This document shows, piece by piece, positions 25,904 to 34,542 of a DNA stretch of 64,000 nucleotides. Position 1 is the stretch's first letter. Each line of letters begins with the position of its first letter. The notes beneath the pieces were generated by a model. That model saw only the letters and a list, made by a program, of their open reading frames with translations. It searched no databases and was not told the DNA's origin. The DNA is taken from assembly GCF_002949795.1 (NCBI RefSeq), contig NZ_CP026692.1:5750545-5814544 (forward strand). Reading direction: 5' to 3'. The position numbers and the translations under genes are program-made. The stretch is from Nostoc sp. 'Lobaria pulmonaria (5183) cyanobiont' (GTDB lineage: Bacteria; Cyanobacteriota; Cyanobacteriia; Cyanobacteriales; Nostocaceae).

Positions 25904-27226
25904 TCAAATTGGCACGGTCAACCTCTGATAAACTGTCACCAAGGCATCAGCATCGCCGACATTACCTGGAAACAGCACCACAGGCAAATCAGGAAACTGG
26001 GGATGATCGGATGACGTTAACACCATTGAACAACCAGCTAAAATTTGACCGAGTAAACGGGCTGAAGTTAAAGCTAGTCCAGTACTCAAGACATCGTTTG
26101 AAGTAATGCCACCCTTGCTGATTAAGAATCCGATATCAGATGGTAAACCGCGCACAATATCCATCAATAAACTTGAAACTTTTGCCCCAAACTCCAATCG
26201 GGTGTTGACATCTTTAAAATTCAGTTCCTGACGGCTAGTATAAACCACTGGTGTTTTGCCATCCTTGTGTGCCGCCCATGTACTTTCTTGGATTTCAGTT
26301 AGCAATGCCGCAGATTGATTTGCATCATCAAGTAATCGCGCTACATTCACTTCGATTCCTACAGTTCCCTCTACTTGCAACAGCGCCTCTAATTGCTGGG
26401 TAGTCTTTTTCACATGGGAACCAACAATCACCGCACCTGGTTTGCCTTGGCGCACGTACTGCGCCATCTTTTCGGCAGCAATGGGTTGGGGTGGTAAAGC
26501 GGCTAAAGCAGTTAAAATACTTGCTGCACTGCGAAACAGAAAGCGTTTCCCTTGACTGGCTGCTGCTAATATATCTACTGCAAAGCGGTTGAGATCGGCT
26601 TGAGTTTCACCATCGACGACAGCGCACTGATTACCATGAAGTTGTAACAATCGTTCCAAACTACCAGCGCGAATATCGGCTAGGAGAAACCTTTCTACAG
26701 CTTCAGCACTAATTCGTCCTTGAGTCTTTTCATCAACATACTTGGGTAAATAACTGTGATGGTAGCTGAAGACTGAATCACGGGCAAATTCGGTTTCATG
26801 GACTGGGGTAGGTACACCGCCAATAATCAAGTAATGCACGCTGTCGCGGGTGATGCGTCCGCCGTCAAAAAATGCTGGTACCAGAAAATGAGCATCAAAG
26901 GGGCCGAGTTCTTGGGCGATCGCATCTGTTTCAATGGGATAATGTCCCCGCAAAGTAGAATCAGAACGGCTGACAATCAGAAAATCGTCAATTCCTTCAG
27001 CATTCAAAGCGATTTTCAGGTTGTGGCAAACTTCTTTGGTGACAGATGCAGCTGACTCTGGCGTTAGCGATCTAGTATTAGTCAGCACAAAGAAAATCGG
27101 CGAATCATCCTGCAACCCGCTGCGTAAAGTCTCCACATCCCAGTGCATTAGCAGCAAGCAGCTGTGGACTGTTTGAGAACCTGTAGGGTCATCATCCAGG
27201 ACAATTATTTTGGGTTTGTTGCTCAT
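25904..27226 (-). CDS. Four-carbon acid sugar kinase family protein (DUF1537)
   Basis: A 440-residue protein of the OtnK/DUF1537 family, which phosphorylates four-carbon acid sugars such as erythronate or threonate. The N-terminal half has IIVLDDDPTGSQTVHSC and SRSDSTLRGHYPIETDAI, the family's substrate loop; the C-terminal half has the nucleotide-binding GFLISKGGITSNDVLSTGL. No isomerase, dehydrogenase or aldolase partner of the usual pathway is adjacent, so the physiological substrate is open. It is followed on the same strand by min genes but separated by repeats. Confidence 0.85.
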   Translation of the reverse strand: MSNKPKIIVLDDDPTGSQTVHSCLLLMHWDVETLRSGLQDDSPIFFVLTNTRSLTPESAASVTKEVCHNLKIALNAEGIDDFLIVSRSDSTLRGHYPIETDAIAQELGPFDAHFLVPAFFDGGRITRDSVHYLIIGGVPTPVHETEFARDSVFSYHHSYLPKYVDEKTQGRISAEAVERFLLADIRAGSLERLLQLHGNQCAVVDGETQADLNRFAVDILAAASQGKRFLFRSAASILTALAALPPQPIAAEKMAQYVRQGKPGAVIVGSHVKKTTQQLEALLQVEGTVGIEVNVARLLDDANQSAALLTEIQESTWAAHKDGKTPVVYTSRQELNFKDVNTRLEFGAKVSSLLMDIVRGLPSDIGFLISKGGITSNDVLSTGLALTSARLLGQILAGCSMVLTSSDHPQFPDLPVVLFPGNVGDADALVTVYQRLTVPI

Positions 27227-27282
27227 TTAAGTCAACGGGGCGATTGTTTTCTGGGAAATTTATCAACAGAGGTAATCTCTAC

Positions 27283-27945
27283 TCAGCCTTTCTGCAATTT
27301 TCTGATTTCTGCTTGCACATCGATCGCAATTTGCAATGATTGATTTAGCAGTTGAGCATATTCGCCTGCTTGACTACTAACTTGTAAAGCTTGCAGACTG
27401 GCTAAATTATTCACAAATAACTCTTGGTTACTAGTAAGCAATTTTTTATTATCTCGCAAAATTCGTTCCGTTTTCAGAGCGCGGACTAAATCTTCTCTAA
27501 TTAGTTGCAGGGCGGCGGTTACTTTATCTCGGTCATGGATACTGCTTTCTATGTTTCCTGATGCTGCCAATTGGTCATTGATATCGATGGCAGCAACCAG
27601 GTCATGATATTTATCAACTTCATCTAAAAGTATTGTCAGTCCTTCGGGACAGGTTAATTGTCGCCACAGCCATCGCCCCACTAATATCGGCATTGGCACT
27701 AAAATTAGTAAAAGAATTCCTAATCGAACTGAAGAACCAATTGTTGGCAGAATAATAAACGCATAAACAAAGCCCACAATTATTGGCGTTAGCGCCAGCG
27801 TCACCAGCAGTTCATTGATAAAAAACCCTAATCGCTTCTTGCCATCTCGCAAAACAGAGGGGCGAAAAACGTCTTCTGGATCGAACCCAGTCAAACGTCT
27901 CAGTTCCCCCTTACTAATTTCCAAGCCTATTAAGTCCGGCTGCAC
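27283..27945 (-). CDS. Hypothetical membrane protein with coiled-coil tail
   Basis: A 220-residue protein with a soluble N-terminus (about 1-40), two close membrane segments (about 45-68, LLVTLALTPIIVGFVYAFIILP, and 73-92, LGILLLILVPMPILVGRWLW), then a mainly helical C-terminal half (LIREDLVRALKTERILRDNKK) that looks coiled-coil. No catalytic motif is seen. It lies 56 bp upstream of the kinase gene on the same strand, so they may be co-transcribed. I do not recognise a named family; similar two-span proteins are common in cyanobacteria. Confidence 0.7.
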   Translation of the reverse strand: MQPDLIGLEISKGELRRLTGFDPEDVFRPSVLRDGKKRLGFFINELLVTLALTPIIVGFVYAFIILPTIGSSVRLGILLLILVPMPILVGRWLWRQLTCPEGLTILLDEVDKYHDLVAAIDINDQLAASGNIESSIHDRDKVTAALQLIREDLVRALKTERILRDNKKLLTSNQELFVNNLASLQALQVSSQAGEYAQLLNQSLQIAIDVQAEIRKLQKG

Positions 27946-27985
27946 GTCTGCATACTCCTATGGAAACCCAAGTTGCGTATTCATT

Positions 27986-28483
27986 TTAATCGGGTTTACC
28001 GTGATGATTGTGGTTATATTCAGGAAACCAGTTTTCATCTAAGATTTGCTCTAAAGAACCAATGGGTATAGAGGGGAATATGTCAATGGGAAGTTGAGAG
28101 CGATCGCTTGCTTCTGTCCTTGCATCTTGATAACATTCATCAAATATTTCTAAAATATAAGGTTTTAAGCTAAGACTATCTATCAGAGCTTTTTTAATCT
28201 CTCTACGAAAAGTCCTAATTTCTCCTTTCCAATGTCCTTGATTACGTTCTCGTTCATTATCCCAACACTTAAGTTTTAGTAGATGTTCAAGAAGCTTAAT
28301 TAAGAAACTTTCAATTGTTCGCTTCTCCCTTCTACCCATAGTTTCTAATTCTTCTAACAAATTATCTAAATCAACAGCAGACAACTGTCCAGCACGAAGT
28401 TGATTGATAGTTGTCCTCAGCCACAGGTAATAGTCTTGGTTGTATAAGATTTGAGTTGCTGATTGGATTATTGGTTTGACCAT
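27986..28483 (-). CDS. DUF29 domain protein
   Basis: A 165-residue protein with the DUF29 signature: DYYLWLRTTINQLRAGQLSA near the N-terminus, LLEELETMGRREKRTIESFL, then LLEHLLKLKCW and LKPYILEIFDECYQDAR. DUF29 proteins are numerous in cyanobacteria and of unknown function, some encoded on mobile or accessory DNA. The start ATG 28483 gives a complete domain. It is 40 bp upstream of the membrane protein gene on the same strand. Confidence 0.85.
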   Translation of the reverse strand: MVKPIIQSATQILYNQDYYLWLRTTINQLRAGQLSAVDLDNLLEELETMGRREKRTIESFLIKLLEHLLKLKCWDNERERNQGHWKGEIRTFRREIKKALIDSLSLKPYILEIFDECYQDARTEASDRSQLPIDIFPSIPIGSLEQILDENWFPEYNHNHHGKPD

Positions 28484-28609
28484 ACACTAGCTGCATTCCT
28501 AGTATTTTTTCATTTAGCTCTATTGAGCTTCTATCCATAATTGCCTGTAATCTCTGACTCTAGCTCAATAGTTTTACCTTTACAAAAATAAAACTATCCT
28601 CCTGTTACA

Positions 28610-29830
28610 TCATAATAAAGAGAGTTGAGTTGTTGGTTGATTGACTACATAAGTGACTGGTCTATTAATTTTTATCACCCTACCTTCATTCACAGCCTTA
28701 TTTAACCAATCCTGTATTTGAGATAGTCTAACATTCAAACATTCCGCCAAAGATTTTGCATCTTTTGGTTGCTGTAAATGATTCAGAATGATAGGTAAAA
28801 CAGCTTGATAAATATTTTGTGGGTAAATATCCAAAACAGTCTCTTGAGGTATTTTTTCTACAGTTTGTACTGGTTCAACCCAAGAAGCCACTTTTACTAA
28901 AAGTTCCCTCAACGAATCATTCCAAGGTTCAGCCGGAAAAGGTTTTGCACCCTGATTGTGTAATTGCTGATTACCTTCTGATACAGCCCCATCCAATCGG
29001 ACAAAAACTGGGATATCTTGGAGTCGGGAAAGCGCTTCCACTGCACCCGCCCAAGTACCACCTTTGCCAAAAGATGAACTGACTACCAAAGCATAATCTG
29101 CTAAAGCATAAATATATTTGTTTCGCCCCATCGCATTACCAGTATTGAAACCAGCTTCGGGGTCATAACTAGAAACCAAGGTAAGTCTACCCTCTTTAAT
29201 ACTAGAGCGATACTTGCTGTTCACTGCTGCCTTAGTCAAACTATCCGCCAGTACACCGACAGATGTACCTCCTGCATCCAACACAGCCAGCATTGCAGCT
29301 TGGTCTACGCCTCGCGCCCCACCAGAAATTACCTGCATTCTTTGTACAGCAATATTTTGTGCAACTCTTCGTGTGTAGCCAAATATCTCGTCATCAACAT
29401 CACGAGAACCAATAATTGCTAGTCCTCCCATAGATAGCAATTCTATATTGCCAATCCCATAAAGAATTGCTGGTGCTGAATGTCTCAGTCTTTGCTTAAG
29501 ACGTTTAGGATAGTTTGTATCACTTCGTCCCAGCACCCACAATCCCTGATTAGTCCACTTCTCAACCGCTAGACTCAGCATCATACCCCGTTCTAGTAAA
29601 GCTGAAAGCCTTTCAGGGCTAAGTTTATTTACAGTAATTTTTTGTAACTGTTCTTTGGCTGTAGATTCTAGTAAATCTGCTGGTCGCATCTGATTTTCCC
29701 GCAACCAGTCTGTTAAAGAATTATATTCACTCAGAGTTAAGGGTTGTGGTTCAATTTGCCGATTTTGACCAAAGCTGGCACACAACAGCAAAATTGCTTG
29801 AGTATCTGGTTGCAGGATATGAGTTAACAT
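28610..29830 (-). CDS. DprA-family protein (RqlI/PsyrA-like partner)
   Basis: A 406-residue protein with a Rossmann-like DprA core: AIIGSRDVDDEIFGYTRRVA, QVISGGARGVDQAAMLAVLDAGG and VVSSSFGKGGTWAGAVEAL. A C-terminal winged-helix-like part follows (about 335-400). Housekeeping DprA loads RecA on incoming DNA, but this copy is only 6 bp downstream of a RecQ-like helicase with a phosphoribosyltransferase tail. That pairing is the RqlHI or PsyrTA arrangement, where the DprA-like protein restrains a toxic helicase. I infer an antitoxin or immunity role; an ordinary transformation role is less likely. Confidence 0.82.
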   Translation of the reverse strand: MLTHILQPDTQAILLLCASFGQNRQIEPQPLTLSEYNSLTDWLRENQMRPADLLESTAKEQLQKITVNKLSPERLSALLERGMMLSLAVEKWTNQGLWVLGRSDTNYPKRLKQRLRHSAPAILYGIGNIELLSMGGLAIIGSRDVDDEIFGYTRRVAQNIAVQRMQVISGGARGVDQAAMLAVLDAGGTSVGVLADSLTKAAVNSKYRSSIKEGRLTLVSSYDPEAGFNTGNAMGRNKYIYALADYALVVSSSFGKGGTWAGAVEALSRLQDIPVFVRLDGAVSEGNQQLHNQGAKPFPAEPWNDSLRELLVKVASWVEPVQTVEKIPQETVLDIYPQNIYQAVLPIILNHLQQPKDAKSLAECLNVRLSQIQDWLNKAVNEGRVIKINRPVTYVVNQPTTQLSLL

Positions 29831-29836
29831 GATTTT

Positions 29837-31936
29837 CTAATCCCCTTGACCTAATAAATTGAGTGCCAATGCTACAGGAAAAACCACTCCACTGTTAGCA
29901 CGTCGCAAAAGTGCTGCAATTACAGTAAAAGTCCAACGGGAATTAACTATATCATCAACCAAGAAAACAGAACCACTCATTCCTTTCCAGGACTCAACAG
30001 CAAAAGCACCATCCAAATTATGAGCTTGTTGGTAACTGTTGCTCATCTTTTTTTGTAACTCAGTTTGCTGAACTTTCTGCACAATTGGCATGAAGGGTAA
30101 GCCTAATTTTTGTGCTAGTCGTTGAGCAAAATTTGGTACAAGTTCTGGACGATTCAGTGAGGGTACACAAGTTACCCAAGTCGGAAAGAGTTGTGGTTGC
30201 CAATGTTGAATCATCTCAAAAGCACCCTGCACCAGTGCATCTTCAAAATGATTATCTTGATATTTACCCTGCTTGACTAATTCTCCCCAACCTGCATCAC
30301 TCCATAGAGATAATGCCCTTCCCACTTCTGCTTGTAAATTATTTTTAATATTTCCTGAAAAGCGATAATTGACTAATGCTGCTGATGGCCATTTTTTGCG
30401 TGGTTCAATGATTTGTTTACTGCGACGCAAAAATTGAATTGCTTTATTTACAAGTTCAATTGAGCAAGTTTCTATTAATAATGGTCTATTCAAACACACA
30501 GCACATTTACCGCAAGATTTTGGATCTGGATCATCTAATTCTGTCGCCAAAAAAGTCATTAAGCATTGCTTAGTTTGCATATATTCCAACATTCGATCTT
30601 GCTCTTGGCGACGAATTTGGGTGATTTTGTCAATTTTTGCAGTATCAGTTTGATAATAAACTGGGGTCAAATACCATTTTGAATCTTGCTTAGTTATAGG
30701 TGCAGGCAATTCCATTGATAGCAGTTTTAAAACTTTCTCAATTTGTCCTCGTGAAAGATTGAGATGCTGCTCTAATTGGGTAACAGAAAAACCGTCTACA
30801 GCTTCGTTAAGTACATTTAAAATCTTTTGTGTATGCACCTCTGGAGGAAAGGCTGTATTGATAAAGTAGTTAGTTATATCATTATCTTCATCACCGCTCA
30901 GAAGAATTCCATAAGCTTTTTCTACTGCTCTACCTGCTCGTCCTACTTGCTGATAATAGTGGACAACCGAGCCAGGACGCTGGTAATGAATTACAAAGCC
31001 TAAATCTGGTTTGTCAAAACCCATTCCTAATGCTGTAGTTGCTACTAATGCTTTAATTTCATTATTCAAAAGCTCATCTTCTAGTACTACACGAATTTCA
31101 CTGTCTAAATCACTATGATATGCTTTAGCATTAATACCTTGAGTTTTTAACCAATTGGCAACTCGTTCAGCATCTCTAACAGTTAATGTATAAATAATGC
31201 CACTTCCAGGTAAGCCAGGAATCTGTTGAGCTAACCATGCCATTCGTGCTGCTGGACTAGGGATAGAAATATTTTGCAGATGCAAACTTTCTCTGGTTAA
31301 ATTTCCTCTGGAAACACGCAGATTTGAACCCAATTGAGCAATAATATCATTGACAACTCGATTGTTGGCTGTAGCAGTTGTTGCTAATACTGGGATATTT
31401 TGCGGCAATGCTTGTAAAATTCTGACAATCCGGCGATAATCAGGGCGAAAATCATGTCCCCAATCAGAGATACAGTGGGCTTCATCAACAACAAATAAAC
31501 CTATACGTTGAGATACTGGCAAAAGAATTTTTTCCCGAAAATCTTCATTACCTAGTCTTTCTGGAGAAATAAGCAGAATGTCTATTTCTCCTGCTAGCAA
31601 CTGTTTTTCTATTAGTCGCCATTTATCTGGATTGCTGGAGTTAATTGTTTCGGCTTTTATACCAATGCGTTGGGCTGCTGCAATTTGGTTTCGCATCAAA
31701 GCTAGTAATGGCGAAATCAAAACAGTAAAACCAGCACCTTGATCTCGTAGTAAACGAGTTGCTAAAAAATAAACTAGACTTTTTCCCCAACCAGTGCGTT
31801 GGACAACGAGTAACTGCGATCGCACTTTGAGTAACTCTTCAATAGCTTCCCACTGTCCAGGGCGAAAATCGGCTGTGGAGTTATCAAGCGCTTGACGCAG
31901 AAGCAATAATCCCTGTTTCTGAAGGTTAGTTGTCAT
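29837..31936 (-). CDS. RecQ-like helicase with PRTase-like tail (RqlH/PsyrT-like)
   Basis: A 699-residue superfamily-2 helicase. Walker A is the variant RTGWGKS (47-53), the DEAH box is at 151-154 (VVDEAHCISDWGHDFRPDY), and motif VI is HYYQQVGRAGRA. A RecQ-type zinc patch follows (CLMTF...SCGKCAVC). No HRDC domain is present; instead the last 110 residues look like a phosphoribosyltransferase ending in VFLVDDIVNSRWTFTVIAALL (acidic pair at 661-662). Helicase-PRTase fusions coupled to DprA proteins are known as RqlHI and as the PsyrTA toxin-antitoxin defence system. First gene of the two-gene operon. Confidence 0.87.
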   Translation of the reverse strand: MTTNLQKQGLLLLRQALDNSTADFRPGQWEAIEELLKVRSQLLVVQRTGWGKSLVYFLATRLLRDQGAGFTVLISPLLALMRNQIAAAQRIGIKAETINSSNPDKWRLIEKQLLAGEIDILLISPERLGNEDFREKILLPVSQRIGLFVVDEAHCISDWGHDFRPDYRRIVRILQALPQNIPVLATTATANNRVVNDIIAQLGSNLRVSRGNLTRESLHLQNISIPSPAARMAWLAQQIPGLPGSGIIYTLTVRDAERVANWLKTQGINAKAYHSDLDSEIRVVLEDELLNNEIKALVATTALGMGFDKPDLGFVIHYQRPGSVVHYYQQVGRAGRAVEKAYGILLSGDEDNDITNYFINTAFPPEVHTQKILNVLNEAVDGFSVTQLEQHLNLSRGQIEKVLKLLSMELPAPITKQDSKWYLTPVYYQTDTAKIDKITQIRRQEQDRMLEYMQTKQCLMTFLATELDDPDPKSCGKCAVCLNRPLLIETCSIELVNKAIQFLRRSKQIIEPRKKWPSAALVNYRFSGNIKNNLQAEVGRALSLWSDAGWGELVKQGKYQDNHFEDALVQGAFEMIQHWQPQLFPTWVTCVPSLNRPELVPNFAQRLAQKLGLPFMPIVQKVQQTELQKKMSNSYQQAHNLDGAFAVESWKGMSGSVFLVDDIVNSRWTFTVIAALLRRANSGVVFPVALALNLLGQGD

Positions 31937-32352
31937 AGATACTAAGTAACTAATGATGATTTCTGTTGTAACATCAAATACAAGCAGAACGGAGTTGTGT
32001 TCAAGACTTATACCACTAAAGGTTTCAGCGTCAGCTTTGGTGTTTCAACAAAAATAGATAAAGTCTAGCTAGGGTGCAAGAGCAATTTAGTAGTTTACTG
32101 TGTGGGAATCTTTAGCCGATGTTCCAGGTTTGGGTTATAGCCTTGGGCTACTAATGGTACATACTCGGCATCCATCATGCTGAGGTTATGAATTTCAGTC
32201 AAGGTGCAATACCGAAAATATTCCTTAAGTCTAAATTAAAGCGTACTCAAAGAATGAGGTTTTCATTTCCCAAATCATTGAGAATATACGAGTTCCCATT
32301 CATTAACCTCCAAATTATCAGCCTGATAAATCGATTATCACTGAGGGTAAAA
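31937..32352. other. Divergent promoter region, 416 bp
   Basis: AT-rich spacer between the helicase gene and the hemerythrin-like gene, expected to hold both promoters. No clear repeat or binding site stands out. The plus frame is open from 32188 but its upstream part is not protein-like. Confidence 0.35.
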
Positions 32353-32829
32353 ATGGCTAAAACTAAAACTAAATCAATAGATATTCTTTCATTAATTGAA
32401 GCAGAGTATCGCCAAGTTGAGAAAATTTTTGCAGAAGTAGAAAAACCTAAGGGCGCAAAGTTGGTTGAGCAATTCAATCAAATCTATATAGCATTGCTAT
32501 TACATGCAAGAACTGAAGAATTAGTCTTCTATCCAGCTTTGCGAGAGTACGAAGAAACTGAACAATATGTTGAAGAAGCTGAAGAAGAACATGAAGAAAT
32601 TTCAGTTATCTTAGAAGAAATTAAGGCGCTTAAGCCTACTCAACCTGAGTTTCAAAAAAAAATCAGCGAATTGAAGGAAACACTTGAGCATCATGTAGAA
32701 GAAGAAAAGGGAATTTTTAATGCTGTGCGGGAATGTATGAGCGATCAAGAGCTATCTGAATTGGGACAGGATTTTCAAGAAACGAAAGCTAAGTTGGTGT
32801 CAAATGTAGAAGCTGCATTAGCAATGTAG
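32353..32829 (+). CDS. Hemerythrin HHE-domain protein
   Basis: A 158-residue four-helix-bundle protein expected to bind a di-iron centre for oxygen, NO or iron sensing or storage. Ligand-like residues are H51 and E55 (LLLHARTEELVFYP), H80 (EEEHEEIS) and H113/H114 with E118 (LEHHVEEEKGIF). The first helix, where the family usually has DHRKV, reads EAEYRQV, so the first histidine is a tyrosine. ATG 32353 with GAGGG upstream is chosen over the open frame from 32188. It precedes the oxidoreductase gene by about 100 bp. Confidence 0.82.
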   Translation: MAKTKTKSIDILSLIEAEYRQVEKIFAEVEKPKGAKLVEQFNQIYIALLLHARTEELVFYPALREYEETEQYVEEAEEEHEEISVILEEIKALKPTQPEFQKKISELKETLEHHVEEEKGIFNAVRECMSDQELSELGQDFQETKAKLVSNVEAALAM

Positions 32830-32930
32830 TAATGCACTTTTTTCTAAATGTTTGCATAAATAGTTAGCCATGTTTTACACGTAATTAGGGCATTAAAATT
32901 ACCAAAATATTCCTTCATCAAAGAGAAAAA

Positions 32931-34070
32931 ATGACTACTACAAATGGTAAAAACAAGATTCGTTACGCCGTTGTTGGTTTAGGTTGGTTTGCCCAACAAG
33001 CCGCCTTACCTTCCTTTGTCCACAGTGAAAACTCGGAATTAGTCGCACTGGTTTCAGATGACCCCACAAAAAGTGAAGAACTGAGCAAAAAATACGGTAT
33101 TAATCATACTTACTCATACAAGGAGTATGAGGACTGTCTGGCAAGCGGCGAGGTTGATGCAGTTTATATTGCGCTGCCCAATCACTTGCATTGCGACTAC
33201 ACTGTGCGGGCTGCTAATCAGGCAATTCATGTGTTGTGTGAAAAGCCAATGGCAGTAACAGAAGAAGAGTGTGAGACAATGATTAAAGCTGCCAATGACA
33301 ATAATGTGAAGCTGATGATTGCCTACCGCTTACATTTAGAAGAAGCCAATTTACAAGCAGTAGAAATTGTCCGTTCAAAGCAAGTTGGTGAACCACGAAT
33401 TTTCAACTCGGTTTTTACTCAGCAAGTAGAAGAAGGCAATATTCGTTTACGAGATGCCACAGGTGGTGGCACGCTCTATGATATTGGCATCTACTGCATT
33501 AATGCTGCACGTTATCTATTGCAAGATGAACCAATTGAAGTATTTGCTGTAGCTGCCAATAACGGAGAAGAACGCTTCAGCGAAGTAGAAGAAATGACTA
33601 GCGTCATCTTGCGTTTTCCCAACGAGCGATTGGCAACATTTACTTGTAGCTTTGGAGGGGCAAGTGTTTCGAGCTATCAGGTTATAGGTACTCAAGGCGA
33701 TTTGCGAGTAGAACCTGCCTATGCTTGGCAGGGAGAACTGAAGCACTACCTGACAATTAATGGTGAAACCCAAGAGCGTACCTTTGAGGATCGCGATCAA
33801 CTAGCAGCTGAATTTACCTACTTCTCTGATTGTATTCTCGAAGATAAAGACCCAGAGCCATCTGGAACGGAAGGGTTGATTGATGTTTCTATCATTCAAG
33901 CGCTTTACCAGTCAATTGAGACGGGTAAACCTGTGCAGATACAAACTCCCGATGCCTGCGGCGGTAAACTACGCCATCAACGTCCCACATTGGCTCAAAC
34001 TATTGAGCGTCCTCCTATTGAGGAGACACCAGACTTGATTCATGCTGCTGCACCTTCTAGCGAGTCATAA
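32931..34070 (+). CDS. Gfo/Idh/MocA family oxidoreductase
   Basis: A 379-residue NAD(P)-dependent oxidoreductase, probably acting on a sugar or cyclitol. The Rossmann fold opens the protein (RYAVVGLGWFAQQAALPSF), the catalytic-lysine motif is HVLCEKPMAVTEEE, and the C-terminal domain begins around residue 140 with VFTQQVEEGNIRLRDATGGG. It has no export signal. The tail after about residue 345 is proline-rich and variable. Context (hemerythrin upstream, a ketosynthase downstream on the other strand) does not identify a pathway. Confidence 0.88.
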   Translation: MTTTNGKNKIRYAVVGLGWFAQQAALPSFVHSENSELVALVSDDPTKSEELSKKYGINHTYSYKEYEDCLASGEVDAVYIALPNHLHCDYTVRAANQAIHVLCEKPMAVTEEECETMIKAANDNNVKLMIAYRLHLEEANLQAVEIVRSKQVGEPRIFNSVFTQQVEEGNIRLRDATGGGTLYDIGIYCINAARYLLQDEPIEVFAVAANNGEERFSEVEEMTSVILRFPNERLATFTCSFGGASVSSYQVIGTQGDLRVEPAYAWQGELKHYLTINGETQERTFEDRDQLAAEFTYFSDCILEDKDPEPSGTEGLIDVSIIQALYQSIETGKPVQIQTPDACGGKLRHQRPTLAQTIERPPIEETPDLIHAAAPSSES

Positions 34071-34200
34071 GGTAGCTTTAAAATATCCTTGACCAAATAA
34101 TATCAGCTTGGTGAGACAAGTTACTCTGAGTAACTGGTTAAAGGTGGGGAAACTTCCGCCATCGTGTACTACTCATGTTATAGCGATCGCTCAATAAAAA

Positions 34201-34260
34201 AGGCAGATAAATCAATGGCGGTTCAAGTAAAATTACTGTCGACAACGATTTATTCTGCCT
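34201..34260. repeat. Inverted repeat with 33-base loop
   Basis: Arms AGGCAGATAAATC (34201-34213) and GATTTATTCTGCCT (34247-34260) pair with one bulged base. It lies 130 bp after the oxidoreductase stop. It may be a small mobile-element remnant or a structured RNA; there is no T-run for termination. Confidence 0.45.
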
Positions 34261-34483
34261 CATGAATTAACTAAAACAAACTTGGGCATATATGCGCTGG
34301 AGAAGCAGGTTCTGACAGCAACAAGGATTTTGAAATCATAAAATTTTCTCATAATCACGGTATCTTTACGAACCGGATATCATCTGTACTTAAGCTTATC
34401 CTTTTTTTTTGAGTAAATAAAAATTTTGTAGTTTTTGTTACAGTTTTATATGTTATATTCTGATAAGTAAAAATCACTGTTGC

Positions 34484-34509
34484 TAGGGGCGCACTGCTGT
34501 GTGCCCCTT
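34484..34509. repeat. Dispersed palindrome TAGGGGC...GCCCCT, copy 3
   Basis: A variant of the 14723 family (TAGGGGCGCAC, TGCT, GTGTGCCCC) located between the oxidoreductase and ketosynthase genes, right after the 3' end of the latter. Confidence 0.6.
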
Positions 34510-34542
34510 AATAAAAATTTATATATTAAAACCTAAAAATTT

